A DNA stretch of 64,000 nt from Streptomyces sp. V2I9 (GCF_030817475.1 NZ_JAUSZJ010000002.1:3202001-3266000), one strand, 5' to 3'. Counted from the stretch's first letter, positions 1 through 9,066 are shown. A program made the numbers and translations. The notes: a model not told the origin generated them from the sequence alone.

Positions 1-430
1 CCGTGGCACGCTGGGCGATCCGGGTCAGGATCACCGTCTGGCCGACCGTCGGAACGGTCAGCTCGCGCTTCAGCGCCGCCGCCGCCGCCGCGAACGCGGG
101 GACGCCGGGCACCACTTCGTACGGGATCTCCGCCTCGTCCAGGCGCTTCATCTGCTCGTTCACCGCGCTGAACACCGACGGGTCGCCCGAGTGCAGCCGC
201 GCCACGTCGTAGCCTTCCGCGTGGGCCCGGACCAGCTCGGCGGTGATCTGCTCGATGTCCAGGTTCGCCGTGTCGATCAGGCGGGCGTCCTGCGGGCACT
301 CGGCCAGCAGCTCCACCGGGACCAGGCTGCCCGCGTACAGGCAGACCGGGCTGGCGGCGAGGATCCGCGCACCGCGCACCGTGATCAGGTCGGCCGCGCC
401 GGGGCCCGCGCCGATGAAGTACACCGTCAT
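1..430 (-). CDS. cobM: Precorrin-4 C11-methyltransferase (partial, 3' end outside window)
   Basis: Methylates C-11 of precorrin-4 with S-adenosylmethionine in cobalamin synthesis; cytoplasmic. The visible 143 codons begin [17 protein letters not shown], the glycine-rich SAM-binding start of tetrapyrrole methylases, and continue with LYAGSLVP, the LHSGDPS motif and VPGVPAF, which are typical of CobM/CbiF. The ATG at 430 overlaps the TGA of cobL by four bases (ATGA), so the two are translationally coupled. The C-terminal part lies beyond base 1. Family assignment is firm; CobM versus CbiF naming (aerobic or anaerobic route) is less certain, but the neighbouring fused CobL form suits the aerobic name. 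Confidence 0.93.
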   Translation of the reverse strand, partial: MTVYFIGAGPGAADLITVRGARILAASPVCLYAGSLVPVELLAECPQDARLIDTANLDIEQITAELVRAHAEGYDVARLHSGDPSVFSAVNEQMKRLDEAEIPYEVVPGVPAFAAAAAALKRELTVPTVGQTVILTRIAQRAT

Positions 431-1707
431 GATCGATCTCCCTTGTCCGAATGCGCCCCGGAATCCGGGGACTTGGTCACCGACCACTGCGTCACCGGCA
501 TCGCCTGCCGCCAGCCGGTGAAGCCGCCGACCGGGACCGCGTGGGCGACCGCGATCCGCACCAGGTCGCCGCCGTACGCCTTGTGCCGTTCGGCCAGCAG
601 CGCCTCCGACTCCAGCGTCACCGTGTTCACGACCAGCCGGCCCCCCGGCCGCAGCGCCTCCCAACACGCGTCGAGCAGGCCCGGCGCGGTCAGGCCGCCG
701 CCGATGAACACCGCGTCGGGCACGGGCAGCCCGGCCAGGGACGCGGGGGCGGGACCGGTGACGACCGTCAGGCCGGGGACGCCCAGGCGTTCCGCGTTAC
801 GGGCGATCCGCTCGGCCCGCACCGGGTCCCGCTCCACGCTCACCGCACGGCAGGACGGATGGGCCCGCAGCCACTCGATCGCCACGGAGCCCGAGCCGCC
901 GCCCACGTCCCACAGCAGCTCCCCCGGCGCGGGCGCCAGGGTGCCCAGCGTGGCCGCCCGGATGTGGCGCTTGGTGAGCTGGCCGTCGTGCTCGTACGCC
1001 TCGTCCGGCAGACCCGGCACCGTGCCGAGCCGCAGCGCGCCGGCGGACGGCCGGCACTCGATGGCGATGACGTTCAGGCGGTCGCCCGGCGGGTGCGCCC
1101 ACTCCGCCGCGATCCCCTCGGCGTACCCCTCGTCCTCGCCGCCCAGCTGTTCCAGGACCCGCAGCCGGCTCGGCCCGAAGCCGTGGGCCGTGAGCAGGGC
1201 GGCGACCGTGGCGGGGGTGGACGCGTCCGCGCTCAGCACCAGCAGCCGGCGGCCCGCGTGCAGGGACGCGGCGAGCCGGGCCGCCGGACGGCCCACCAGC
1301 GTCACGACCTCCGTGTCCTCCAGCGGCCAGCCCAGGCGCGCGCAGGCGTACGAGACGGAGGACGGGTGCGGGAAGACGCGCAGCCTCTCGGGCCCCAGCT
1401 CCTCGGCGAGCGCGCGACCTATCCCGTAGAACATCGGGTCCCCGCTGGCCAGCACCGCGATCCGGCGCTCCGCGTGTTCGGCCAGCAACCGGGGCACCGC
1501 CGGCCGCAGCGGCGACGGCCAGGCCACCCGCGCTCCGGCGCACTCCGGGGGGAGCAGGTCCAGCTGGCGCGCCCCGCCGATCAGCACCTCCGCCGCGCCC
1601 AGCGCCCCACGGGCCGCGCCCGACAGGCCGGACCAGCCGTCCGCGCCGATCCCCACGACGGAGACCGGGTGCGGGAAGGCGGCGGCCTGGGGCGGAACGG
1701 GCGACAC
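427..1707 (-). CDS. cobL: Precorrin-6Y C5,15-methyltransferase (CbiE-CbiT fusion)
   Basis: Bifunctional enzyme that methylates C-5 and C-15 of precorrin-6Y and decarboxylates the C-12 acetate side chain. The N-terminal half ([22 protein letters not shown]) is a CbiE-type tetrapyrrole methylase. The C-terminal half ([30 protein letters not shown]) is a CbiT Rossmann methyltransferase. The reading frame is open upstream to 1944, but I place the start at GTG 1707: homology begins about 16 residues later and a GAGGT ribosome site lies just upstream. That gives 426 residues, normal for fused CobL. It is followed by cobM with an ATGA overlap. No cobalamin riboswitch was recognised upstream, so regulation is not visible here. 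Confidence 0.92.
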   Translation of the reverse strand: MSPVPPQAAAFPHPVSVVGIGADGWSGLSGAARGALGAAEVLIGGARQLDLLPPECAGARVAWPSPLRPAVPRLLAEHAERRIAVLASGDPMFYGIGRALAEELGPERLRVFPHPSSVSYACARLGWPLEDTEVVTLVGRPAARLAASLHAGRRLLVLSADASTPATVAALLTAHGFGPSRLRVLEQLGGEDEGYAEGIAAEWAHPPGDRLNVIAIECRPSAGALRLGTVPGLPDEAYEHDGQLTKRHIRAATLGTLAPAPGELLWDVGGGSGSVAIEWLRAHPSCRAVSVERDPVRAERIARNAERLGVPGLTVVTGPAPASLAGLPVPDAVFIGGGLTAPGLLDACWEALRPGGRLVVNTVTLESEALLAERHKAYGGDLVRIAVAHAVPVGGFTGWRQAMPVTQWSVTKSPDSGAHSDKGDRS

Positions 1708-1855
1708 GTCGGGACCTCGATCGGCGGAGCGGCGTAGGAGCGGTGCGGCGGATGGACGGAAGGGGCGCGCCACGCGAGCGCGACGCTGCCGAACTTTACT
1801 GAACGCCCTGTTCCACGCCCTCCGCCGGGTGAATCCGAAAGGACCCCGCGCGTGG

Positions 1856-1885
1856 TGTCGAGAACTCCGCATCGGCTCCGACGTC
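1856..1885 (+). promoter_or_regulatory. Candidate ECF42-dependent promoter of the DGPF gene
   Basis: TGTCGA at 1856-1861 and CGTC at 1882-1885, 57 bases before the DGPF start. ECF42 sigma factors of Streptomyces are reported to use TGTCGA in the -35 region and CGA/TC in the -10 region and to drive DGPF genes. An ECF42-type gene lies 1.3 kb downstream. The pairing is inference from motif and context. Confidence 0.55.
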
Positions 1886-1942
1886 CCCTGTGTAGGAAGA
1901 AGAAGACCGAAGAACGAGCGAGCGACCACGGAGGCGACAGTC

Positions 1943-2353
1943 ATGAGGTATCTGGTGATGGTCCAGGGCAGCCAGGCGGACTACGACGCGCAGGCCGGCA
2001 AGGGGAGCGCCGGCAGCCCGGTCTGGGACGAGAAGGCGACGCAGGCGATGTTCGCCCACATGGGCGGCATCAACGACGACCTCGCCGAGTCGGGCGAGCT
2101 GATCACCGGCTACGGGCTGTCCGAGCCCGCGGCGGGCCGAGCCGTCAGCCTGGACGGCGAGGGCCGCCCGGTCGTCTCGGACGGGCCGTACAGCGAGACG
2201 AAGGAGCTGCTCGCCGGGTTCTGGGTGCTCGACTGCGAGAGCCTGGAGCGGGTCACCGAGATCGCGGCCCGCGTGGCCCGCTGCCCGCAGCCGGCCGGGG
2301 CGCCCGAGTACCCGGTGCTCATCCGGCCCATCGGCGGCGGGATCGACGATTAG
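1943..2353 (+). CDS. DGPF/YCII-domain protein
   Basis: A 136-residue single-domain protein of the YCII-like group named after its DGPF-type signature, visible here as VVSDGPYSETKELLAGFWVL. The fold is a ferredoxin-like alpha/beta barrel; the biochemical role of these proteins is not established. The ATG at 1943 is chosen because the family starts with M-(K/R)-Y-(L/M)-x-(L/M) and a GGAGGCGA ribosome site precedes it; the frame is open further upstream without homology. DGPF genes are the usual partners of ECF42 sigma factors, and such a sigma gene sits at 3677, separated by divergent proC. A fitting promoter motif lies at 1856-1885. Confidence 0.9.
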   Translation: MRYLVMVQGSQADYDAQAGKGSAGSPVWDEKATQAMFAHMGGINDDLAESGELITGYGLSEPAAGRAVSLDGEGRPVVSDGPYSETKELLAGFWVLDCESLERVTEIAARVARCPQPAGAPEYPVLIRPIGGGIDD

Positions 2354-2431
2354 GCGCGTGCCGGAGGCGGAGCGCGGAGACGCCGAAGCGCGCCGGGGTG
2401 AGACCCGGCGCGCGTCGGCGGCTCCGGCGGC

Positions 2432-3319
2432 TCAGCCGGCCAGTTCCCGCGAGCGGGCAGCCGTCTTCTCCAACGCGTCGCGGACGGCTTCCTGGACCCG
2501 GTGCTCGCCCAGGCAGGTGATGCCCCGTTCGGTGGTTCCTCCCGGCGTGCTCGCCCGTCCGTAGAGCTCCTCGGGGCTGGTGCCGTCGGCCTCCAGGAGG
2601 TCGGCCGTGCCCCGCAGAACCTGGCAGGTCAGCCGCAGGCTGCCGGCCGCGTCGAACCCCGCCCGCCGCGCGTAGTCCGTGAAGCCCTTCATCACAAAGG
2701 CCACCAGCGCCGGGCCACTGCCGACGAGCGCGGTCCCCGCGTCCAGGAAGGACTCGTCCGGCGGTACGAGAACCTCACCGATCGCGGACAGCGCCTTCTC
2801 CGCCCTGGCCAGGTCGTCGTCATCCGCTCCAGGTCCGGGGCACAGCATCGTCATGCTCTGTCCGACCTCGGCGGCCAGATTCGGCATCGCCCGGAGCACG
2901 TGCGCCGTACCGAGCCGCGCGACCAGCGTCTCCAACCGGACCCCGGCCATGATCGACACCACGGTGGCGTCGTGGAACGCGTCGGCGGGCAGCCCCGACG
3001 CGAAGGAGTCCAGAGCGGCCGGAGGAAGGGCGAGAACCACCACGGCGGCTCCCGGCACCGGACGGTAGGACTCCTCGACCCGCAGGCGCGGCTCGGCCTC
3101 GCGCAGGGCCGCCGCGCGGTCGGCCGAGGGCTCCACCACCGTGACCTCCGCGCCACGCAACTCGTCGGAGAGCCGTCCGGCGATGACCGAGCCCATGTGC
3201 CCGCCTCCCACGACCACGGCACGGTCGACCACGGCACGGTCGGCGTCGGTGCGGTCGGCGTCGGCGCGGTCGACGTCGGCGCGGTCGACGTCAGTGCGAT
3301 CGGCGTCGGTGCGATCCAT
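2432..3319 (-). CDS. proC: Pyrroline-5-carboxylate reductase with repeat-extended N-terminus
   Basis: Last step of proline synthesis: NAD(P)H-dependent reduction of pyrroline-5-carboxylate. The Rossmann motif VVVGGGHMGSVIAGRL, the central LRAMPNLAAEVGQSMT segment and the C-terminal STPGGTTERGI loop, part of the substrate site, are all present. The 295-residue protein starts with an odd extension of about 35 residues, MDRTDADRTDVDRADVDRA and onward, made of a repeated five-residue unit DR(T/A)(D/V)(A/V) encoded by 15-base near-repeats. The ATG at 3319 has a strong GGAGGG ribosome site, so the extension is probably translated. The leader in front of it also carries a hexanucleotide repeat. It stands between the DGPF gene and the divergent ECF42 gene. 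Confidence 0.9.
   Translation of the reverse strand: MDRTDADRTDVDRADVDRADADRTDADRAVVDRAVVVGGGHMGSVIAGRLSDELRGAEVTVVEPSADRAAALREAEPRLRVEESYRPVPGAAVVVLALPPAALDSFASGLPADAFHDATVVSIMAGVRLETLVARLGTAHVLRAMPNLAAEVGQSMTMLCPGPGADDDDLARAEKALSAIGEVLVPPDESFLDAGTALVGSGPALVAFVMKGFTDYARRAGFDAAGSLRLTCQVLRGTADLLEADGTSPEELYGRASTPGGTTERGITCLGEHRVQEAVRDALEKTAARSRELAG
3212..3316. repeat. 15-base tandem near-repeats inside the proC 5' end
   Basis: About seven degenerate copies of a 15-base unit of the type GTCGGCGTCGGTGCG with T/C and A/G exchanges. They encode the DR(T/A)(D/V)(A/V) pentapeptide repeat at the ProC N-terminus. Copies differ only at one or two bases, typical of slippage or unequal exchange. Confidence 0.8.
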
Positions 3320-3676
3320 AGATGAAGCCCTCCTTCTGGTCCTGGCCCTGGCCCTGGCCCTGGTCCTGGAAACTCCTGTCGGCAGGGGTATGCATGGCCC
3401 ATCGCGGCGGCCCTCTGTCCGGCCGGACGGAAGATGCCCCCTTTCGGCGTGTGGCGCTCGGCCGTACCGGGTGATCGACTGGTGCGTGGTCCCGCACGGG
3501 CGACGGACTGCGGGGCGCCCAGCAGGATTCCGGATCGCCGGGCAGCCGGGCTCCGGGCCGACGGCCGGACAGGCCGACGGGCAGAAGGGTTACGGACTCC
3601 GGGTTGCCCGGCAGCCCGACCCCGGATCGACAGGCAGCGGCGGACGACGGCCGGTTGCGGAGAGACGCGGAGACGC
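3320..3676. other. Divergent promoter region between proC and the ECF42 gene, with CCTGGC hexamer tract
   Basis: 357 bases without a gene. Bases 3338-3369 hold about five tandem copies of CCTGG(C/T)-type hexamers, directly upstream of the proC ribosome site. The rest is GC-rich spacer that should hold the promoters for proC and the sigma gene. I see no TGTCGA motif correctly oriented in front of the sigma gene. Confidence 0.6.
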
Positions 3677-4930
3677 ATGGATCACCTGGCGGACGACGTC
3701 AACGAGGATCTGGTGCGCCGCCACGCGCCCCAGGTCCTCGGCGCGCTCGTCCGCCGGTACGGGCACTTCGACCCGGCCGAGGACGCCGTCCAGGAGGCCC
3801 TGATCGCGGCCGCCGAGCAGTGGCCCCGCGACGGGGTCCCCGACAACCCGCGCGGCTGGCTGATCCGGGTCGCCTCCCGCCGGCTGACCGACCGGCTCCG
3901 CAGCGACGAGGCCCGCCGCAGGCGCGAGGAGGCGGCAGCCGCCCTCACCCCGGCGGACGCGTTCGTCACCCCGCCGCCCGACGAGGCTCCCGCCGGGCAG
4001 GACCGGGCCCCCTCCGAAGCCGACACGCTCACCCTGCTCTTCCTCTGCTGCCACCCCGCGCTCTCCCCCGCCGCCCAGATCGCGCTCACCCTCCGCGCCG
4101 TCGGCGGCCTCACCACGGCGGAGATCGCCCGCGCCCACCTGGTGCCGGAGGCGACGATGGCGCAGCGGATCAGCCGGGCCAAGCGCACGGTGCGCGGGAT
4201 GCGATTCCTGCTGCCGGACACCCGGGACCTCGACCAGCGGCTCGGCGCCGTGCTCCAGGTCCTCTACCTGATCTTCAACGAGGGCTACACCGCCTCCGCC
4301 GGCCCCGACCTCCACCGCCCCGACCTGGCGCGCGAGGCGATCCGGCTGACCCGCGCCGTGCGCCGACTGCTGCCCCACGACGGGCGGGTGACCGGGCTGC
4401 TGGCGCTGATGGTCCTCACCGAAGCGCGCACCCCGGCGCGTACCGGGGCGGACGGCACGCTGATCCCGCTCGACGAACAGGACCGCGCCCTCTGGGACCG
4501 TACGGCGGTCGCGGAGGGCACCGCTCTGGCCGAGGAGGCGCTTTCCCGGGGCCCGGCCGGGGACTACCAGCTCCAGGCCGCCATCGCCGCGCTGCACGAC
4601 GAGGCGGAACGGGCCGAGGACACCGACTGGCCGCAGATCCTCGCCCTGTACGACCTCCTCGTGCGGTGCACCCCCGATCCGGCCGCCGCCCTCGGCCGGG
4701 CGGTCGCCGTGGCCATGGTGCACGGACCACGCGCCGGACTGGCGGAGGTCGAGGCACTGGCGGAGGCCGCCGGGCCGCACTACCGGCTCGACGCCGTACG
4801 CGCCCATCTCCTGGAGCGGGCCGGGGACCCGGCCGCCGCCCGCACCGCCTACCGTGCGGCCGCCGACGCCACCCTCAGCGAGCCCGAGGCCCGCTACCTG
4901 CGGATGCGTGCGGACCGGCTGGGCGGGTAG
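3677..4930 (+). CDS. ECF42-type RNA polymerase sigma factor (DUF6596/TPR C-terminal extension)
   Basis: A 417-residue sigma factor. Region 2 is near the N-terminus (HFDPAEDAVQEALIAAAEQW, PRGWLIRVASRRLTDRLR) and region 4 follows (LFLCCHPALSPAAQIALTLR, GGLTTAEIARAHLVPEATMA). After it comes a roughly 230-residue helical extension (LIFNEGYTASAG, AIRLTRAVRRLLP, alanine-rich helix pairs) that is diagnostic of the ECF42 group. This group has no anti-sigma factor; the extension is thought to control activity. The start at ATG 3677 fits the family, although the frame is open to 3434. Its predicted client is the DGPF gene at 1943, which has a matching upstream motif. Assignment to ECF42 is strong; the signal it senses is unknown. 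Confidence 0.9.
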   Translation: MDHLADDVNEDLVRRHAPQVLGALVRRYGHFDPAEDAVQEALIAAAEQWPRDGVPDNPRGWLIRVASRRLTDRLRSDEARRRREEAAAALTPADAFVTPPPDEAPAGQDRAPSEADTLTLLFLCCHPALSPAAQIALTLRAVGGLTTAEIARAHLVPEATMAQRISRAKRTVRGMRFLLPDTRDLDQRLGAVLQVLYLIFNEGYTASAGPDLHRPDLAREAIRLTRAVRRLLPHDGRVTGLLALMVLTEARTPARTGADGTLIPLDEQDRALWDRTAVAEGTALAEEALSRGPAGDYQLQAAIAALHDEAERAEDTDWPQILALYDLLVRCTPDPAAALGRAVAVAMVHGPRAGLAEVEALAEAAGPHYRLDAVRAHLLERAGDPAAARTAYRAAADATLSEPEARYLRMRADRLGG

Positions 4931-5069
4931 CGGCGCAGCCTGCGCCCCGGTTCACCCCCGGCCACCGCCCCGTGATCCCCCACCCTCCGTACTTCCTACG
5001 GCCGACAGGGAGAGGCCATCGGCGCAGTACCGGTCGCCGTCGCCCGCCGGGCTCGCGATGATCGGCACC

Positions 5070-5759
5070 ATGACCACGAGCGACGGCGGCACGGACACGG
5101 GCAGGCACGAGGACACGGGCGGGGTCACCACCTTGCGGATCGCCCAGAGTCCGGAAGCGGACGCGCTTCTCGGCCGCAGCCCGCTGGCCGCCCTCGTCGG
5201 CATGCTCCTGGACCAGCAGGTACCGATGGAATGGGCGTTCACCGGCCCGTACACCCTCGCGGAACGGATGGGCTCGGACGATCTGGACGCGGGACGGATC
5301 GCCGCCTACGACCCGGACGCCTTCACCGAACTGTTCACCGCCAAACCGGCGCTGCACCGCTACCCCGCCTCCATGGCCCAGCGGGTGCAGCAGTTGTGCC
5401 AGTTCCTGGTGGCGGAGTACGGCGGCGACGCGAGCGCGGTGTGGCGGGACGCCGCGACCGGCGGCGAGTTGCTGAAACGCCTCAACGCGCTGCCCGGTTT
5501 CGGCAAGCAGAAGGCGCAGATCTTCCTGGCGCTGCTCGGCAAGCGGTTCGGCGTACGGCCGACGGGGTGGCGGGAGGCGGCGGGTGCGTACGGGGAGGCC
5601 GGATCGCATCGTTCGGTCGCCGACATCACCGGCCCGGAGTCGCTCGCCGAGGTACGGGCGTACAAACAGGATGCCAAGGCGGCGGCCAAAGCGGCTGCCA
5701 AGGCGGCGAAAGGGTCCGGAGCGGCGAAGAGGACCGGCGGTTCATCGGCCGAAAAGTGA
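5070..5759 (+). CDS. HhH-GPD-type base-excision repair protein
   Basis: A 229-residue member of the helix-hairpin-helix/GPD superfamily of DNA glycosylases. Visible are the N-terminal substrate-pocket region (ALVGMLLDQQVPMEWAF) and the hairpin LNALPGFGKQKAQIFLALLGKRFG. The C-terminus ends in a lysine/alanine-rich tail (AKAAAKAAAKAAKGSGAAKR), probably DNA-contacting or disordered. I do not see the canonical catalytic Lys/Asp pair clearly placed after the hairpin, so glycosylase activity is uncertain. Start: ATG 5070 is preferred over ATG 5058; neither has a clear ribosome site. Confidence 0.8.
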   Translation: MTTSDGGTDTGRHEDTGGVTTLRIAQSPEADALLGRSPLAALVGMLLDQQVPMEWAFTGPYTLAERMGSDDLDAGRIAAYDPDAFTELFTAKPALHRYPASMAQRVQQLCQFLVAEYGGDASAVWRDAATGGELLKRLNALPGFGKQKAQIFLALLGKRFGVRPTGWREAAGAYGEAGSHRSVADITGPESLAEVRAYKQDAKAAAKAAAKAAKGSGAAKRTGGSSAEK

Positions 5760-5949
5760 TGTGACAAGGGCCGAATCAGGACGACACCACCACCCCACCG
5801 AAAAGTTTCGGCCACACCTGTTCCCAGGCGTCACGCCACTCGCTAGCTTTCGAGCACATTCGTTCAGCCGTTCCCTCACCGAGCCGCCCGGCGCACCATC
5901 GGAGCGCGGGCGACTCGGGATGCCAGCCGTTCAGACCGGAAGGACTCCT

Positions 5950-7506
5950 GTGCACGCCATACGTCGCAGAGCTATGGCTGTCGTGGCCGCCACCGCCCTG
6001 GCCACGCCGCTCCTGCTGGCCGCGTCCCCGAACCCCGGACGCCCCGCCCCGCACGACCCCGGCAAGGAAGCGGCCAAGCTGTCGCGGAAGCTGGTGAAGA
6101 GCGCGTCGGCCGATGACGCGTACCGCCACCTCCAGCAGTTCCAGGCGATAGCCGACTCCGCCGACGGCCACCGCGCCGCCGGTTCGCTGGGCCACGACGC
6201 GTCGGCCGCGTACGTCTACCGCCAGCTCCAGCGGGCCGGCTACAAGGTCTCGTACGAGAACTTCCGCTTCACCTACACGGAGACGCTGGCCGAAAAGCTC
6301 TCCGTGGTGACGCCGACGCCCCGCGACGTGACGATCAAGGCCATGACGTACACGCCGTCGACGAAGGAGGGCGGCCTGACGGCGGCGCTCGTCGCCGTGC
6401 CCGTCGACGGCACGACCGGCTGCGAGGCGTCCGACTACACCGCCGCCGACTTCACCGGGAAGGTCGCGCTGATCAAGCGCGGCGGCTGCTCCTTCGCCGA
6501 CAAGCAGGCGGCCGCCGCCGGGGCGGGTGCCGCCGGCGCGATCGTCTACAACAACGTCGAGGGCGTGCTCTCCGGCACGCTCGGCGAGGTCGCCGCCGGG
6601 AAGATCCCGACCGGCGGGCTCACCCAGGAGGAGGGCGAGAAGCTCGTCCAGGACCTCGCGGCCGGCGAGGTCACGGTCTCCTTCGAGATCCGCGAACTCC
6701 AGCAGGACCGCCCGACCCGCAACGTCATCGCGGAGACGCCCGGCGGCGACCCGGCGCGGACCGTGATGCTCGGCGCGCACCTCGACTCCGTGACCGAGGG
6801 CCCCGGCATCAACGACAACGGCTCCGGTTCGGCCGGTCTGCTCGATGTCGCCCTGAAGCTGGCGAAGACGAAGAGCAACCCGGCCAACAAGGTGCGGTTC
6901 GCCTGGTGGTCGGCCGAGGAGAACGGCCTGATCGGCTCGGAGAAGTACGTCGCGGCGCTCTCCGAGAAGCAGCGCGAGCAGATCGCGCTCTACCTCAACT
7001 TCGACATGATCGCCTCGCCCAACGGCGTCCAGTTCGTCTTCGACGGCGACAACTCCGACCAGGTCGGCGAGGGTGAAGGACCGGAGGGCTCGGCCCAACT
7101 GGAGCGGGACATCAACGAGTTCCTCGACGGCAAGGGCAAGCCGCACGAGGGCACGGACTTCACCGGCCGCTCGGACTACGGCCCCTTCATCGAGGTCGGC
7201 ATCCCCTCCGGCGGTACGGACACGGGTGCCGAGGGCATCAAGACGGCGGCCCAGGCGAAGGTGTTCGGCGGCGAGGCGGGGATCGCGTACGACCCCTGCT
7301 ACCACGCGGCCTGCGACGACCTGGACAACATCGACATGGGTCACTTCGACACCAACATCGACGTGATCGCCAACGCCGTCGGGACGTACGCGCACGACCT
7401 GCGCTCCCTCACCCGTCCGGTCACCCCCGACACCGGCTCGGGCACGCCCGGCAGCGGTGGCAGCGGCGGCGGCCTGCGTGAAGGCCACGGACGCGACACG
7501 GAGTAG
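5950..7506 (+). CDS. Secreted M28 metallo-aminopeptidase with PA domain
   Basis: A 518-residue exported zinc aminopeptidase of the Streptomyces griseus aminopeptidase/PA-domain type. It starts at GTG 5950 with a GGAAGGA ribosome site and a signal peptide (HAIRRRAMAVVAATALATPLLLAAS). A protease-associated domain lies around residues 130-230 (CEASDYTAADFTGKVALIKR, GGCSFADKQ). The M28 domain follows with the expected double-zinc ligands: His in GAHLDSV, Asp in GINDNGSG, the Glu-Glu pair in WWSAEENGLIGS, Asp in LNFDMI and a late His in CYHAACDD. The tail is Gly/Ser-rich and there is no P domain. It likely releases N-terminal residues from peptides outside the cell. A perfect hairpin follows the stop codon. 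Confidence 0.93.
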   Translation: MHAIRRRAMAVVAATALATPLLLAASPNPGRPAPHDPGKEAAKLSRKLVKSASADDAYRHLQQFQAIADSADGHRAAGSLGHDASAAYVYRQLQRAGYKVSYENFRFTYTETLAEKLSVVTPTPRDVTIKAMTYTPSTKEGGLTAALVAVPVDGTTGCEASDYTAADFTGKVALIKRGGCSFADKQAAAAGAGAAGAIVYNNVEGVLSGTLGEVAAGKIPTGGLTQEEGEKLVQDLAAGEVTVSFEIRELQQDRPTRNVIAETPGGDPARTVMLGAHLDSVTEGPGINDNGSGSAGLLDVALKLAKTKSNPANKVRFAWWSAEENGLIGSEKYVAALSEKQREQIALYLNFDMIASPNGVQFVFDGDNSDQVGEGEGPEGSAQLERDINEFLDGKGKPHEGTDFTGRSDYGPFIEVGIPSGGTDTGAEGIKTAAQAKVFGGEAGIAYDPCYHAACDDLDNIDMGHFDTNIDVIANAVGTYAHDLRSLTRPVTPDTGSGTPGSGGSGGGLREGHGRDTE

Positions 7507-7515
7507 CGGCCGATC

Positions 7516-7568
7516 GTGAGGCCGGTACGGAGTCCGTCGCAGCCCGCCGGACTCCGTACCGGCCTCAC
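7516..7568 (+). terminator. Perfect 20-bp hairpin after the M28 peptidase gene
   Basis: Arms at 7516-7535 and 7549-7568 are exact inverted repeats around a 13-base loop, ten bases after the stop codon. There is no clear U tract, as is usual for Streptomyces terminators. Confidence 0.85.
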
Positions 7569-7844
7569 CCGCACGCCTCCGCCGGGAGCGGGAACGGCCC
7601 TCCCGGCGCGACGGGCACAGCACTCCCCGCGCGAGGGGCGCGGCCTCCCCGCCCGGCCGAGGCACAGCACTCGCGGAAGCACAGCCATCCCGGCACCCTC
7701 CCGGCACCGCCCCCTCGGCACCGCCCTCACGGCACCGCACGACCCGGCATCACGCCCGGATTCGGTGCTATGCACCCTTTGCACCGGCATCACGGCGGGC
7801 TTCCCCGGCTGTGCCGGGTGGCCCTTGCCCGGTAGGCTTTCCGT

Positions 7845-8141
7845 GTGATCTTCAAGCGCATCGGAAATGGGAAGCCATACCCCGACCACGGCAGGGAAAG
7901 CACCCGGCAGTGGGCGGACGTCGCGCCGCGTCCGGTTCGCCTGGACCAGCTCGTGACCACCAAGGGCCAGCTGGACCTGGAGACCCTCCTCGCCGAGGAC
8001 TCCACGTTCTACGGTGACCTGTTCGCCCATGTCGTGAAGTGGCAGGGCGACCTCTATCTGGAGGACGGGCTGCACCGGGCGGTCCGCGCCGCGCTCCAGC
8101 AGCGCCAGGTGCTGCACGCCCGCGTCCTCGACCTGGGCTGA
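7845..8141 (+). CDS. Small conserved protein (annotated VapB-like in streptomycetes)
   Basis: A 98-residue soluble protein (MIFKRIGNGKPYPDHG, QLVTTKGQLDLETLLAEDST, FAHVVKWQGDLYLEDGLHRA). Streptomycete homologues are often labelled VapB-family antitoxins, but no PIN toxin gene is adjacent and the gene looks like a conserved core gene, so I treat its function as unknown. Start GTG 7845 has no ribosome site; a TAGGCT hexamer ends six bases before it, fitting leaderless translation. The next gene, encoding a LytR C-terminal-domain protein, follows on the same strand after 282 bases. Confidence 0.8.
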   Translation: MIFKRIGNGKPYPDHGRESTRQWADVAPRPVRLDQLVTTKGQLDLETLLAEDSTFYGDLFAHVVKWQGDLYLEDGLHRAVRAALQQRQVLHARVLDLG

Positions 8142-8423
8142 CACCCGCCCACCCGGGCTGACACCCACCCGGACCGGCACCCCGCGCCCCACCCCGCCGC
8201 GCACCCCGCACCACGCGCCACGGGACTACGCGCCCAGGCCCCGCGCGACCGAACAGGCCGCGCGCCTGCCACGAGTCACCGCCCACGCCCCTCCGGCTCC
8301 GCTCGGGCCCCAGCACCCGCCCGATCCGGATGCTTCGGGCCTTTCGGGTGCTTTCCCACTCATCCGGGTGCCCTGTGTTGATCATTTAGTACGCATCATC
8401 ACCGGCCGCATTACGCTGCTTCC

Positions 8424-9050
8424 ATGAGCATGCTCACTCCCCCCGGCATGGGCGGAAAGTACCGCATCACGGGCGACGCCTACCCCCGGATGCGCCGCCC
8501 CCGGAACCGCCGCAGGCTGGTCCTCGCGGGCATCGGCGCCGTCGTCGCCCTCGGCCTGGCCGGCTGGGGCACCCTGCAGCTCATCGACGTCTTCACCGGC
8601 GGCGACAAGAGCGCTGCCGCGGCCGACCACAAGCGGGACTGCCCCACCGCGAAGCCGTCTGCGGCCCCCGCCAAAGCGCTGCCGAAGCCGGCCGCGATCA
8701 AGGTCAACGTCTACAACGCGACGACGCGCAGCGGACTGGCCAAGGACGCCGCCGAGGAGCTCAAGAAGCGTGGCTTCGTCATCGGCGAGGTGGGGAACGC
8801 GTCGAAGGAGTACGACAAGAAGGTGCCGGGCACGGGCGTGCTGCTCGGCGCTCCGACCGCGAAGAACGGCAGCTTCACGGTGCTCGGCACGCAGCTGGCG
8901 GGCGCGGTGCAGAAGACCGACACCCGCAGGACGGGCGAGGTCGACCTGATCCTCGGGAGGAAGTTCACGGCGTTCAGCACCCCGCAGCAGGCCACGGCGG
9001 CGATGGCGGACCTGACGAAGCCGGCCCCGGCCCCGTCCTCCTCCTGCTGA
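8424..9050 (+). CDS. Membrane-anchored protein with LytR C-terminal domain
   Basis: A 208-residue protein with a short basic cytoplasmic part, one membrane segment at about residues 33-55 (LVLAGIGAVVALGLAGWGTL) and an extracytoplasmic LytR_C domain (IKVNVYNATTRSGLAKDAAE, LLGAPTAKNGSFTVLGTQLA). In larger LytR-CpsA-Psr proteins this domain follows the catalytic phosphotransferase; here it stands alone, so a wall-associated binding or adaptor role is inferred. ATG 8424 has a TACGCT hexamer ending six bases upstream, again suggesting a leaderless message. The gene converges on upp and shares a terminator with it. Confidence 0.88.
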   Translation: MSMLTPPGMGGKYRITGDAYPRMRRPRNRRRLVLAGIGAVVALGLAGWGTLQLIDVFTGGDKSAAAADHKRDCPTAKPSAAPAKALPKPAAIKVNVYNATTRSGLAKDAAEELKKRGFVIGEVGNASKEYDKKVPGTGVLLGAPTAKNGSFTVLGTQLAGAVQKTDTRRTGEVDLILGRKFTAFSTPQQATAAMADLTKPAPAPSSSC

Positions 9051-9066
9051 CCCCGGACACACGAGG

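Noticed and set aside
451..1737. Long open frame on the plus strand opposite cobL
   Set aside because: Arg/Gly/Pro-rich shadow of cobL with no ribosome site or family resemblance.
1708..1942. Cobalamin riboswitch upstream of cobL
   Set aside because: The conserved B12-box and GCCACTG core could not be found on the minus strand.
5776..7740. 654-residue open frame on the minus strand opposite the M28 peptidase
   Set aside because: Antisense shadow caused by GC-rich codon positions; the opposite strand has clear catalytic motifs.
7845..8141. VapB antitoxin of a toxin-antitoxin pair
   Set aside because: No toxin gene adjoins it and the neighbours look like conserved core genes, so the label is not supported by context.
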